A stretch of DNA of 64,000 bases, taken from Agromyces larvae. GTDB lineage: Bacteria; Actinomycetota; Actinomycetes; Actinomycetales; Microbacteriaceae. Position 1 is the first letter of the stretch. Every line of letters starts with the position of its first letter. The stretch lies in assembly GCF_022811705.1 (NCBI RefSeq), contig NZ_CP094528.1, positions 186,001 through 250,000 of the forward strand, written 5' to 3'. This document shows, piece by piece, positions 32,691 through 40,329 of this stretch. The position numbers and the translations under genes were made by a program. The notes below the pieces were generated by a model. That model was given only the letters and a program-made list of their open reading frames with translations, made no database searches and was not told the origin of the DNA.

Positions 32691-32824
32691 GCCCGCGCAT
32701 CTCCATTCGACGCAGGGCCCTTGACCCCGTGAGCAGGGTCGTCGCCGAGCCGTTGTCGGCGATCGGGCGCCTCCGTAGCGTCGAGTCAGGCGACCGCAGA
32801 GGCGGTCGCGTTGAGGAGGAGAGT

Positions 32825-33277
32825 ATGGCGAGCGAGTACGACCGCCTGTTCGTGCGGGACATGCCCGTGATCGCGAACGGCGAGATGAGCAACGAGGGCG
32901 AAGCGGCCGGCATGGTCGAGCCCGAGAACCTCGGCGAGCCGTTCTGGCTGATGCACCCCGACTCGGTGCCCGAGAGCCGGATCAACATGACCCACGTCTG
33001 GGTCAAGGAGACCGACGAGCCCGCCGAGTGGGTCAAACCGCATGTGCACGACTACGACGAGATCCTGATCTGGACGGGATCGAACCCCGACGACCCGCAT
33101 GACCTCGGCGCCGAGATCTACATGGAGATCGACGGGGAGCGGCAGATCATCACGACGTCGGGCTCGGTCTACATCCCCGCCGGAACCGTGCACTGCCCGC
33201 TCGGCTGGAACCGGGTCGACCGCCCCTTCCGCTTCAGCGCGCTGTCGCTCGCGCCGAACTACTCGAGTCGCCGGTGA
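32825..33277 (+). CDS. Small cupin protein (HDYDE family, copy 2)
   Basis: 150 residues; motif 1 KPHVHDYDEILIWTG (His73, His75, Glu79) and motif 2 GSVYIPAGTVHCPLG (His123). Closest in layout to copy 1: same EYDRLFVRDMP start and RVDRPFRFSALSLAPNY end. Very strong Shine-Dalgarno GAGGAGGAGAG six bases before the ATG at 32825, which points to high expression. Downstream of the acetyltransferase by 134 bp; ends before a bidirectional hairpin. Confidence 0.85.
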   Translation: MASEYDRLFVRDMPVIANGEMSNEGEAAGMVEPENLGEPFWLMHPDSVPESRINMTHVWVKETDEPAEWVKPHVHDYDEILIWTGSNPDDPHDLGAEIYMEIDGERQIITTSGSVYIPAGTVHCPLGWNRVDRPFRFSALSLAPNYSSRR

Positions 33278-33354
33278 CCGCTCGGCGGGCCCGCTGCCGC
33301 GCGGCGGGCCCGCCGACCGCTCGGGCGAGCGGCGACGACGCGGCCGAACGACGA

Positions 33355-33389
33355 CGACGGCCCCGGTTCCATCGGAACCGGGGCCGTCG
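33355..33389. terminator. Perfect 16-bp hairpin between convergent genes
   Basis: CGACGGCCCCGGTTCC (33355-33370), loop ATC, GGAACCGGGGCCGTCG (33374-33389). Sits between cupin copy 2 (plus) and the NTF2-like gene (minus). Confidence 0.85.
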
Positions 33390-33401
33390 CGGTGCGTCCG
33401 C

Positions 33402-33770
33402 TCAGCGGGTCGTGAACACCTTGCTGACGATGCGCCAGGCGCCCTCGATCCGTGCCAGCCCGAAATGGTTGCGGAAGTCGGCGCCGAGATACGACCGCTC
33501 ATCGAGCACGGCGGTCGCGACCTCGCCGGTGACCGAGATGCTGTGGATCTCGGACGCGTACGCGGGGTCGGGTGCCGGGGCCGTGGCGACCACCTGCTCG
33601 GCGAACGCCGCCGCCGACTGGGTCACGAACTCGGGGCCGAGGTAGCCCCACATCACCGCGTCGTCGCTGAAGGCGCGCATGACCAGCGCCGGATCGTTGG
33701 TCGAGACGCCCTGCACGTAGCGCTCGACCGCCGCGCGGACCTCGTCCTCCACTGTCGCCACCGCGGTCAC
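33402..33770 (-). CDS. NTF2-fold protein, lumazine-binding-like
   Basis: 122 residues: ERYVQGVSTNDPALVMRAFS near the start, then VTGEVATAVLDERSYLGADF and a closing GAWRIVSKVFTT. This matches the putative lumazine-binding group of the NTF2/SnoaL superfamily, whose members often have no known reaction. The start overlaps the stop of cupin copy 3 (ATGA), so the two are co-translated, and the pair may form a functional unit. Confidence 0.75.
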   Translation of the reverse strand: MTAVATVEDEVRAAVERYVQGVSTNDPALVMRAFSDDAVMWGYLGPEFVTQSAAAFAEQVVATAPAPDPAYASEIHSISVTGEVATAVLDERSYLGADFRNHFGLARIEGAWRIVSKVFTTR

Positions 33771-34258
33771 GACGCCGACTCGGCGTGCGCCTGCGGGATC
33801 AGGTCCGCGTTCTCGTCCGAGTCGTACACCGGGCTGAGCGACAGCGCGCTGAAGTTGAACGGCCTGGTGACCTGCACGAAGCCGAGCGGGCAGTGCCGGG
33901 TGCCGGCGGGGATGTAGACCGAGCCCGAAGCGGTGACGGAGTGACGCACGCCCTCGATGTCGAAGTACAGCTCGGCGCCGAGATCGCGCGGGTTCTCGGG
34001 GTCGGTGCCCGTCCAGATCAGGATCTCGTCGTAGTCGTGCTCGTGCTCGTTGACCCAGTGCTGGGGCGAATCGGTCTCGAAGATCCAGGTGTGGCTCATG
34101 TGGATCCTGCTCTGCGGCACCTCGTTCGCCCGCATGAGGCCGAGCGGCTCGCCGGTGTTCGTCGGCGTGGGCAGTCCGGCCGCATCGCCCTCGTTCGTGA
34201 AGTCCTCGCCGATGTTCGGCATGTGCGTCACGAACAGGCCCGCGTGGGTGTTCGACAT
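33767..34258 (-). CDS. Small cupin protein (HDYDE family, copy 3)
   Basis: 163 residues. Motif 1 NEHEHDYDEILIWTG (His72, His74, Glu78), motif 2 GSVYIPAGTRHCPLG (His122). A C-terminal extension of about 15 residues (SDENADLIPQAHAESAS) distinguishes it. ATG at 34258 after GGAGGG. First gene of a pair with the NTF2-like protein. Upstream, GCTGGGACTTTCGCCGG (34375-34391) matches a motif in front of the double cupin. Confidence 0.85.
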   Translation of the reverse strand: MSNTHAGLFVTHMPNIGEDFTNEGDAAGLPTPTNTGEPLGLMRANEVPQSRIHMSHTWIFETDSPQHWVNEHEHDYDEILIWTGTDPENPRDLGAELYFDIEGVRHSVTASGSVYIPAGTRHCPLGFVQVTRPFNFSALSLSPVYDSDENADLIPQAHAESAS

Positions 34259-34374
34259 GGTTCCCTCCAGTGCACGATCGCTGGGGCCGTGAGGCCGTCG
34301 ACGCCGGCGTGTCGGCGCGACGGGATCAGCGTACGAATCCGCGCGGCCGGCCGCCGTGCACCCAGGTCGGCGAT

Positions 34375-34391
34375 GCTGGGACTTTCGCCGG
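34375..34391. promoter_or_regulatory. Shared upstream motif GCTGGGACTTTCGCCGG
   Basis: 117 bp upstream of cupin copy 3. GCTGGCACTTTT-CCGG lies 98 bp upstream of the double cupin at 36574-36589, and a weaker form, GCTTGGACTTCCC, is at 26281-26293 between araC and the permease operon. Probable regulator site; the AraC proteins nearby are candidates. Confidence 0.4.
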
Positions 34392-34407
34392 GTCGCCCGT
34401 TGCGGGG

Positions 34408-35358
34408 TCAACGCTGCGCGCGGACCTCGCGGGGCGTCGCGCCGTACTGCGCCCGGAAGACCCGGCTGAAGTGCGCCGCGTCGATGAAGCCCCAGCGTGC
34501 CGCGATGGCCGAGACCGGGCGGTCGTCGTACACGGCGTTCACGAGGTCCTGCCGGCAATGCTCGAGCCGTCGTGTGCGCACGTACCCCGAGACGGTCGTC
34601 CCCTGGCTGCGGAAGAGCCCGTGCAGGTGCCGGGTCGAGATGTGGTGGGCGTGCGCGATCTCGCCCGGAGTGAGGTCGGGGGAGCCGAGGTGCTGCTCGA
34701 TGTAGTCGCGGATCTTGCGCAGCAGGACCTGGTGCGGATCCTGCTCGAGCCGTTCCTCGCCGAGCGCCATGGTGAGCAGGACCTCGAGCAGGCCGACGGA
34801 GGTACGGGCGAGTCCGTATCGCACCTCGGGGAAGGCGGAGTGCAGCGCCTGCGGCACGTGGAGCAGGAACTGCGACGCCAGCGCGCTCGTGCGGCCCTCG
34901 TCGTGCAGGCGGGTCGCGGTGAGTTCCCCGACCAGCTCGGGCGGCAGGCCGATCATGTCCTTCGGAAGCATGACCACGAAGTTCTTCGAATCGTCGTCGA
35001 AGCTCAGCGAGAACGGGCGGGCCGTGTCGTAGATCGTGATGTCGCCCTCGCGCATCACCAGCTCGCGTCCGTCCTGGACGAGGATTCCCGACCCCGCGAG
35101 CATGAAGCCGACCATGTAGCAGTCGCCGCCCTCGGAGATGAGCTTCGGCGTCCGCTCGACGCGGTGCGCCGTGGCCGAGAGCTCGGTGAAGCCGAGGCGG
35201 TCGATCTCGGCCGTGCGAACCTGGCCTCGGAAGGATCGGCGCTCGTCGCTGCGGATCGCGAGCGGGACGAACGCGGACGAGGCGACGGCCGAGAACGCGC
35301 TGAAATCCAGCAGCGGTGCCTGGTGCGATCCGGTCGGAACGGGTGGAGTCATCGTCAT
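34408..35358 (-). CDS. AraC family regulator (AraC-binding-like N-terminal domain)
   Basis: 316 residues. The N-terminal 190 residues fit the ligand-binding-like domain seen in NphR/FeaR-type regulators (VMREGDITIYDTARPFSLSF). The C-terminal AraC domain has DLTPGEIAHAHHISTRHLHG and SAIAARWGFIDAAHFSRVFR, then YGATPREVR. Two ATGs (35358, 35352); the first follows AAGGGG. Its paralogue at 40330 shares these segments. NphR/FeaR relatives govern arylamine and nitrile breakdown, in keeping with the amine oxidase nearby; inference. Confidence 0.88.
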   Translation of the reverse strand: MTMTPPVPTGSHQAPLLDFSAFSAVASSAFVPLAIRSDERRSFRGQVRTAEIDRLGFTELSATAHRVERTPKLISEGGDCYMVGFMLAGSGILVQDGRELVMREGDITIYDTARPFSLSFDDDSKNFVVMLPKDMIGLPPELVGELTATRLHDEGRTSALASQFLLHVPQALHSAFPEVRYGLARTSVGLLEVLLTMALGEERLEQDPHQVLLRKIRDYIEQHLGSPDLTPGEIAHAHHISTRHLHGLFRSQGTTVSGYVRTRRLEHCRQDLVNAVYDDRPVSAIAARWGFIDAAHFSRVFRAQYGATPREVRAQR

Positions 35359-35472
35359 CGGGGTCCCCTTCGGGTGGCAGCGCTCCACGGCGGTGTCGGA
35401 GCGTCCCACTCGATCGTAAGCGGACGGCGACACCGACGAACGGCGACCGTGTTGCGTTCCGGTAACGCCGAA

Positions 35473-35510
35473 CCGGGTCGCGCCGCCGGAGCCGGCCTGT
35501 CGCGACCCGG
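35473..35510 (-). terminator. Hairpin downstream of the double cupin gene
   Basis: CCGGGTCGCG (35473-35482) and CGCGACCCGG (35501-35510), perfect 10-bp stem; the 18-base loop contains a smaller GCCGGAGCCGGC dyad. It lies 19 bp past the minus-strand stop. Confidence 0.6.
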
Positions 35511-35528
35511 CGGTGACGGCGGGGTCCG

Positions 35529-36476
35529 TCAGCGCTGTCCGCGTTCGTGCTCGGGCAGGTAGTGCCCGTCGCCGCTCAGCGCGATCGCCAGGAATCGGAA
35601 CGGCCGGTCCACTCGGGTGAACCCCAGTGGGCAGTGCTTGGTGCCGGCCGGGATGTACACCGATCCGGACGTCGTCACCGTGTGCCGCACGCCCTCGATC
35701 TCGAAGACGACCTCCGCGCCGAGGTCGTGGGGGCGGTCGGGGTCGGAACCGGTCCACACCAGCACCTCGTCGTACTCGTGCTCGTGCTCGTCGACCCAGT
35801 GCTGCGGTTCATCGGTCGGATGCACCCAGCTCATCGTGATGTACGTCTTCGCCTCGGGCACGTCGTCGGCCCGCACGATCGCCCACGGCTGGCTCAGGTT
35901 CGGCGGCAGCGCCGTGCCCGCCGCCTCGCCCTCGTTGACCATGTCGTCGGCGCACACGCGCAGTTCTCGCGTGAAGAGGCGCTCGTACGGCGGTGCGACG
36001 GAGGCTGCGGAGCGAACCGCGTCGTGGTCACCCGACGAGTATCCGGCGCTCAGCGAGAGCGCGCTGAAGTTGAACGGGCGCCGCACGTTCGTGAAGCCGA
36101 GCGGGCAGTGCCTGGTGCCGGCGGGCAGGTAGACCGAACCCGACGTGGTCACCGAGTGCCGGACCCCCTCGATCTCGAAGAAGAGCTCCGCCCCGAGGTC
36201 GTCCGGATGCTCGGGGTCGGCGCCCGTCCAGATGAGCACCTCGTCGTAGTCGTGCCGGTGTTCGTCGACCCAGTGCTGCGGATGCTCGACCGGGTGGATC
36301 CAGGTGTGGCTCAGATGGATCCTGCTCTGCGGCACGTCGGCCGGGCGCATCAGGCCGAGCGGGTCGTCGACGTTCGCCGGGTTCGGCAGCCCGGCCGGCT
36401 CGCCTTCGTAGACGAAGTCGGCCGCGCAGCTGCGCATGGTGCGGACGAAGAGAGGGTCGTAGGGGCTCGCGGACAT
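35529..36476 (-). CDS. Double cupin: two HDYDE-family cupins fused head to tail
   Basis: 315 residues formed by two complete copies of the small cupin. Copy A (1-150): DEHRHDYDEVLIWTG (His73, His75, Glu79), GSVYLPAGTRHCPLG (His123). Copy B (about 163-315): DEHEHEYDEVLVWTG (His231, His233, Glu237), GSVYIPAGTKHCPLG (His281). A 12-residue link (HDAVRSAASVAP) joins them; no stop, frameshift or internal start codon separates them. Both metal sites are intact. Its copy A is nearest to copy 3 by eye (PQSRIHLSHTWI, RRPFNFSALSLS). Downstream of the amine oxidase operon on the same strand with a 146-bp gap. Starts at the ATG at 36476 with GAGAAAG upstream. Confidence 0.85.
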   Translation of the reverse strand: MSASPYDPLFVRTMRSCAADFVYEGEPAGLPNPANVDDPLGLMRPADVPQSRIHLSHTWIHPVEHPQHWVDEHRHDYDEVLIWTGADPEHPDDLGAELFFEIEGVRHSVTTSGSVYLPAGTRHCPLGFTNVRRPFNFSALSLSAGYSSGDHDAVRSAASVAPPYERLFTRELRVCADDMVNEGEAAGTALPPNLSQPWAIVRADDVPEAKTYITMSWVHPTDEPQHWVDEHEHEYDEVLVWTGSDPDRPHDLGAEVVFEIEGVRHTVTTSGSVYIPAGTKHCPLGFTRVDRPFRFLAIALSGDGHYLPEHERGQR

Positions 36477-36573
36477 GGCGCACGCTTTCTCGAGGTCGGA
36501 TGCGCACCGTGCGTGCGCTGCCCCGAGCCTAGGAATCCGGCCCGCGCCGAGACGAGTCACAATCGACGGGTTC

Positions 36574-36589
36574 GCTGGCACTTTTCCGG
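36574..36589. promoter_or_regulatory. Shared upstream motif GCTGGCACTTTTCCGG
   Basis: 98 bp upstream of the double cupin start and in the gap behind the amine oxidase gene; see the matching site at 34375. Confidence 0.4.
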
Positions 36590-36622
36590 CGCAGACCCGC
36601 GGCCCGCAGGGCAGTGCCCGAC

Positions 36623-38776
36623 TCAGCCCTTGGGCTTCCCGCATCCGCAGGACGGGTCGCCGCATCGGCAGGACTCGCCGGCGCAGCATCCGCAGCCGCC
36701 GCTCGCGCAGCAGCCCGCGCCGCCGCCCGCGTGCCCGGCGACATGCCCGCCCGCCGGCCCCGCGCCCTCGCCCGCCGGCCCCGCGCCCTCGCCCGCCGGC
36801 CCCGCGCCCTCGCCCGGCGCGCAGTGGTCGGCTGCGCCGTCGGGCAGGTCCATGGCGGGGTTCCGGTCGAGGAACCCGTGCGGTTTGAACCAGAAGCCCG
36901 AGTAGTCGACGGGCATGATCGGCCAGTCCTCGGTGCGGGGGATGTGCGTGGGGCCGAACACATGCCAGAGCACCAGGTCTTCGCCGTCGATCGAGCGATC
37001 GGCTCTGGTCCACTCGGGCAGGCCCGCACCCGGTGCGTGGGCGTTCGGGAAGAAGCCGGCCGGGTAGAGCTCGTCGGGGGCGTACCGCGTGCCCCACAGG
37101 TGCTTCGTCGCGAACGCCGCCCGGCCGTGCACGCTCGAGCCCGGCTGCGCGGCGAGCAGCGCCTTGCCCTCGGGCAGCAGCCGGTACGCGGTCGGTTTGC
37201 CGACGTGGTTCGTGCGGTGCGCCGAGCGCACCTCCCAGACGCGCGAGGTGAGGCCGTTCGCGATGCGCTGCGCCTGCTGCTCGGTCGCGAGCTTCGTGTC
37301 GGTCCAGGTGAACGCGTTGCCGTACGGGTTGTCGGGCCCCGTCGGGATGCCCTGGATCTCGATCTCGTGCAGCGTGTTGTCCTCGCCGTCGATCGCGGCG
37401 TCGATGCGGGCGCAGAACAGGTGCTGGTGCACGGGCGTGAAGATGCCGGGGGCGATCTCGGGCGCGTGCGGGTTCTCGGTGCCGGGGGTCCCGGCGCCCG
37501 CGAACACGATGCCGGTCGCCTTCGCCTCGACCTGGATCGAGCCATCCAGGTAGAAGTACCAGAAGAAGCCGTAGTCGTAGTTGCCGATCGTCGCGAAGTA
37601 GCTGACCACCAGGCGACGGCTGCGCCGCACCTCCGACCGGCCCTCGAGGTCGGTGTGCTTCCAGAGGATGCCGGAGTCCTCCTCGTGCATGCAGATGGCC
37701 TGCGGGAGCTTCACGGGGTTGCCCCGGTCGTCGGGCACGAACGCGTCGAAGTAGTGGATGACGCCGAGGCAGTCGCAGCCGAGCGAGAGCGAGTTCGCGT
37801 TCTTGCCGAGCAGGTACTCGCCGGCGTCGAAGTAGCTGATCCAGTACCGGCTCACCGAGGTGTCGCCGTAGGGCACCACCATCTCGGGCACGCTGGCGCG
37901 GTGCGCGACCGACCGGTGCTCGTCGCCGTCGCGCCAGGTGATCTGGTTCAGCACCAGCCCCTCCTGCTGGGTGAACCCGACCCGGAACCGCCAGTTCTCC
38001 CACTGCACCAGCGAGCCGTCGACCGAGAAGCTCGGGCCATCGGGCTGGGTGATCTCGATCGGCTTCAGGCTGGTGCGGGCCGGGCCCTGCACGTCGAGCG
38101 TGTAGTTGCCGTGCGCTTCGGGCACGGGGACGTCGCCTTCGTCGTCGATGCGGATGACCCGGCGCTCGGTCAGGTCGACGTGCACGACGAGACCCTCGAC
38201 GGGATGCGCCCACGGGCTGTCGCCCTCGTGGAACCGCAGATAGGTGTGCGAGCGCACGATGCGCCGCCCGACCTCGTCGTCGCGGCCGAAGAAGCCGGGC
38301 GCGAGCGGCGAGCAGAACGCGAGGTCCAGATGCTCGGCGAGGCCGCGCCGCGTCATCGCCGCCTGCCACTCGGGCGAGGCCTTCACGATCGCGGCCGCGT
38401 CGTCGTACTCCTCGAAGAGGTACTGCGGCTGCCCGTACGGCGCCTCGCCGTTCGGCAGCACCCGCAGCTCGTCGACCTCGCCGCGGCCGACCGCGACGAT
38501 CGCCTCGCTCGCGACCCCGGTCGCCCGGTCGAGCAGGGTGACCCGGATGCGCCGGTCGAGTGCGTCGCCGGGCCGCCACGCCGCGAGCGACTCCTTCGAC
38601 GGGTCGACCGGCAGCATGCGCGGCACCCGCGTCGACTCGGTGACCTGGCCGGCCTCGTCGAGGATGCGGCGGGCGGCGGCGATCTCGTCGGCGGTCAGCG
38701 GGTCGAGCGGGTGCGTCGCGGTCCCGGGGGTCGTGACGCGGGCGCCGTGGGTGTGGGTCGGGTCGGGGCGGTGCAT
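36623..38776 (-). CDS. Copper amine oxidase with cysteine-rich C-terminal tail
   Basis: 717-residue copper/topaquinone amine oxidase: oxidises a primary amine (tyramine, phenethylamine or similar) to aldehyde, ammonia and H2O2. The TPQ precursor is Tyr400 in NYDYGFFWYF; the catalytic base is Asp317 in YFDAGEYLLG; copper ligands are His450 and His452 (VHQHLF) and His611 (GPTHIPRTEDWPIMP). The catalytic core ends near residue 648. It is followed by three EGAGPAG repeats and a tail (689-712) with nine cysteines as CC, C, CC, C, C, C, C, unlike usual family members. No signal peptide: cytoplasmic. Six bp downstream of the aldehyde dehydrogenase, AAGG overlapping that gene's stop. Confidence 0.94.
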   Translation of the reverse strand: MHRPDPTHTHGARVTTPGTATHPLDPLTADEIAAARRILDEAGQVTESTRVPRMLPVDPSKESLAAWRPGDALDRRIRVTLLDRATGVASEAIVAVGRGEVDELRVLPNGEAPYGQPQYLFEEYDDAAAIVKASPEWQAAMTRRGLAEHLDLAFCSPLAPGFFGRDDEVGRRIVRSHTYLRFHEGDSPWAHPVEGLVVHVDLTERRVIRIDDEGDVPVPEAHGNYTLDVQGPARTSLKPIEITQPDGPSFSVDGSLVQWENWRFRVGFTQQEGLVLNQITWRDGDEHRSVAHRASVPEMVVPYGDTSVSRYWISYFDAGEYLLGKNANSLSLGCDCLGVIHYFDAFVPDDRGNPVKLPQAICMHEEDSGILWKHTDLEGRSEVRRSRRLVVSYFATIGNYDYGFFWYFYLDGSIQVEAKATGIVFAGAGTPGTENPHAPEIAPGIFTPVHQHLFCARIDAAIDGEDNTLHEIEIQGIPTGPDNPYGNAFTWTDTKLATEQQAQRIANGLTSRVWEVRSAHRTNHVGKPTAYRLLPEGKALLAAQPGSSVHGRAAFATKHLWGTRYAPDELYPAGFFPNAHAPGAGLPEWTRADRSIDGEDLVLWHVFGPTHIPRTEDWPIMPVDYSGFWFKPHGFLDRNPAMDLPDGAADHCAPGEGAGPAGEGAGPAGEGAGPAGGHVAGHAGGGAGCCASGGCGCCAGESCRCGDPSCGCGKPKG
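36750..36812 (-). repeat. Three 21-bp tandem repeats encoding EGAGPAG in the amine oxidase tail
   Basis: Three exact copies of cccgccggccccgcgccctcg (21 bp; the last base completes the unit) at 36750, 36771 and 36792. They form a Gly/Pro linker between the oxidase core and the Cys-rich end. Confidence 0.9.
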
Positions 38777-38782
38777 GATGCC

Positions 38783-40192
38783 TTATCCGTTGATGATCTG
38801 GGGGACGGCGACCGACTTCAGCCCTTCGGCGCCGAACTCGAGCCCGAAGCCCGACTGCTTGACCCCGCCGAAGGGGATCATCGGGTGCACGCCGCCGTGC
38901 GAGTTGATCCAGACCGTGCCGGCCTCGAGGCGCGCGGCGATCTCGCGGGCCTTGGCGCGGTCGGCCGACCACACCGAGGCGCCGAGGCCGACGTCGACGG
39001 CGTTCGCCATGCGGATCGCCTCCTCGACGTCGGAGTACCGGATGATCGGCAGCGCCGGCCCGAACTGCTCCTCCTGCACGAGCGGGTTCGCGTCGTCGAT
39101 GTCGGCCACGAGCGTGGTCGGGTAGAAGTGGCCGGATGCCTCGGAGTCGGGCTGCCCGCCGAGCAGCACCCGCGCGCCCGACGACTTCGCGGCTTCGACG
39201 AGGCGGTTCACGACCTCCCACTGCATGCGGTTCTGCAGCGGCCCGAGCACGTTCTGCTCGTCGAGGCCCCGGCCCATCGGCATCTTCGACGCGACCTCGG
39301 CGAGCGCCTCGCACACCGCGTCGTAGACGTCGTCGTGCACGTAGAGGCGCTTCATGGCGGCGCAGGTCTGGCCGGTGTTGATGAAGGCGCCCCAGAACAG
39401 CCCTTCGGCGATCGCGGCGGGGTCGACGTCGGGCAGCACGATGCCGGCGTCGTTGCCGCCGAGCTCGAGCGTGAGGCGTGCGAGGTTGTCGGCCGAGCTC
39501 GCCATGATCTTCTTGCCCGTCGCGGTCGATCCCGTGAACATGATCTTGCCGAACGCCGGGTTCTTCACCAGTTCGGCGCCGAGCGAGCCGTCGCCGGCGA
39601 CGACCTCGAGCACGCCCTCGGGCAGGGCCTCGTTCATGACGGCGGCGAGCGCCAGGCCCGAGAGGGTCGTGTACTCGGAGGGCTTGGCGACGACCGTGTT
39701 GCCCATCCGCAGCGACGGGGCGATCTGCCAGATCGCGATCATCATGGGCCAGTTCCACGGGGTGATGACGCCGACGGTGCCGATGGGGCGGTAGTGCAGC
39801 TCGGCGTAGTTCTCGCCGTCGTCGACGACGACCTCGACGGGCAGCGGGGTGGCGGCCGTCGCGCGCAGCCACGACACGCAGGCGCCGACCTCGAAGCGCG
39901 CGTTGGGCCCGTTCAGCGGCTTGCCCTGCTCGCGCGAGAGCAGTTCGGCGAGCGCGTCGCTCGACGCCTCGATGGCGTCGGCGACCCGGCCGAGCACGGC
40001 GACGCGTTCGTCGTCGGTGAGCGCCGCCCACTCGGGCTGCGCGGCACGCGCGCGCTCGACGGCGCGGTCGAGTTCGGCGGTGCCGTCCACGCGTACCGAG
40101 CCGATGCGCTCGCCGGTGGCGGGGTCGAGCACCTCGCGGGTCTCACCCGACGTCGTGGTGACGGCTGCGAGCAGGCTCTCGTACGTGTGCAT
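38783..40192 (-). CDS. NAD(P)-dependent aldehyde dehydrogenase
   Basis: 469-residue aldehyde dehydrogenase. Cofactor segment TPWNWPMMIAIWQIAPSL, FTGSTATGKKIM, the general base Glu in LELGGNDAG, catalytic Cys in NTGQTCAAMKR, and PFGGVKQSGFG near the end. It would convert the aldehyde made by the amine oxidase into the acid (for tyramine, 4-hydroxyphenylacetate). The ATG at 40192 follows AGGAGGAG. First gene of the operon with the amine oxidase; an AraC regulator lies upstream on the same strand. Confidence 0.93.
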   Translation of the reverse strand: MHTYESLLAAVTTTSGETREVLDPATGERIGSVRVDGTAELDRAVERARAAQPEWAALTDDERVAVLGRVADAIEASSDALAELLSREQGKPLNGPNARFEVGACVSWLRATAATPLPVEVVVDDGENYAELHYRPIGTVGVITPWNWPMMIAIWQIAPSLRMGNTVVAKPSEYTTLSGLALAAVMNEALPEGVLEVVAGDGSLGAELVKNPAFGKIMFTGSTATGKKIMASSADNLARLTLELGGNDAGIVLPDVDPAAIAEGLFWGAFINTGQTCAAMKRLYVHDDVYDAVCEALAEVASKMPMGRGLDEQNVLGPLQNRMQWEVVNRLVEAAKSSGARVLLGGQPDSEASGHFYPTTLVADIDDANPLVQEEQFGPALPIIRYSDVEEAIRMANAVDVGLGASVWSADRAKAREIAARLEAGTVWINSHGGVHPMIPFGGVKQSGFGLEFGAEGLKSVAVPQIING

Positions 40193-40329
40193 GTCTCCTC
40201 CTGGGGTCGTGCGCCCAGTCTCCGCGGGCGCGACGGGGGTCGTCTTGTCTGCGTCGGCACGGACGTTGACCGTTCGTGCGGGCCTTCGGCTCGTGCGGCG
40301 GGTCGGTCGGTGCGGCGCGCGTTCGTCGC

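Noticed and set aside
36477..40031. Upstream extension of the double cupin frame to about 1500 residues
   Set aside because: The frame stays open only because it runs out of phase through the amine oxidase and aldehyde dehydrogenase genes; the real cupin begins at the ATG at 36476.
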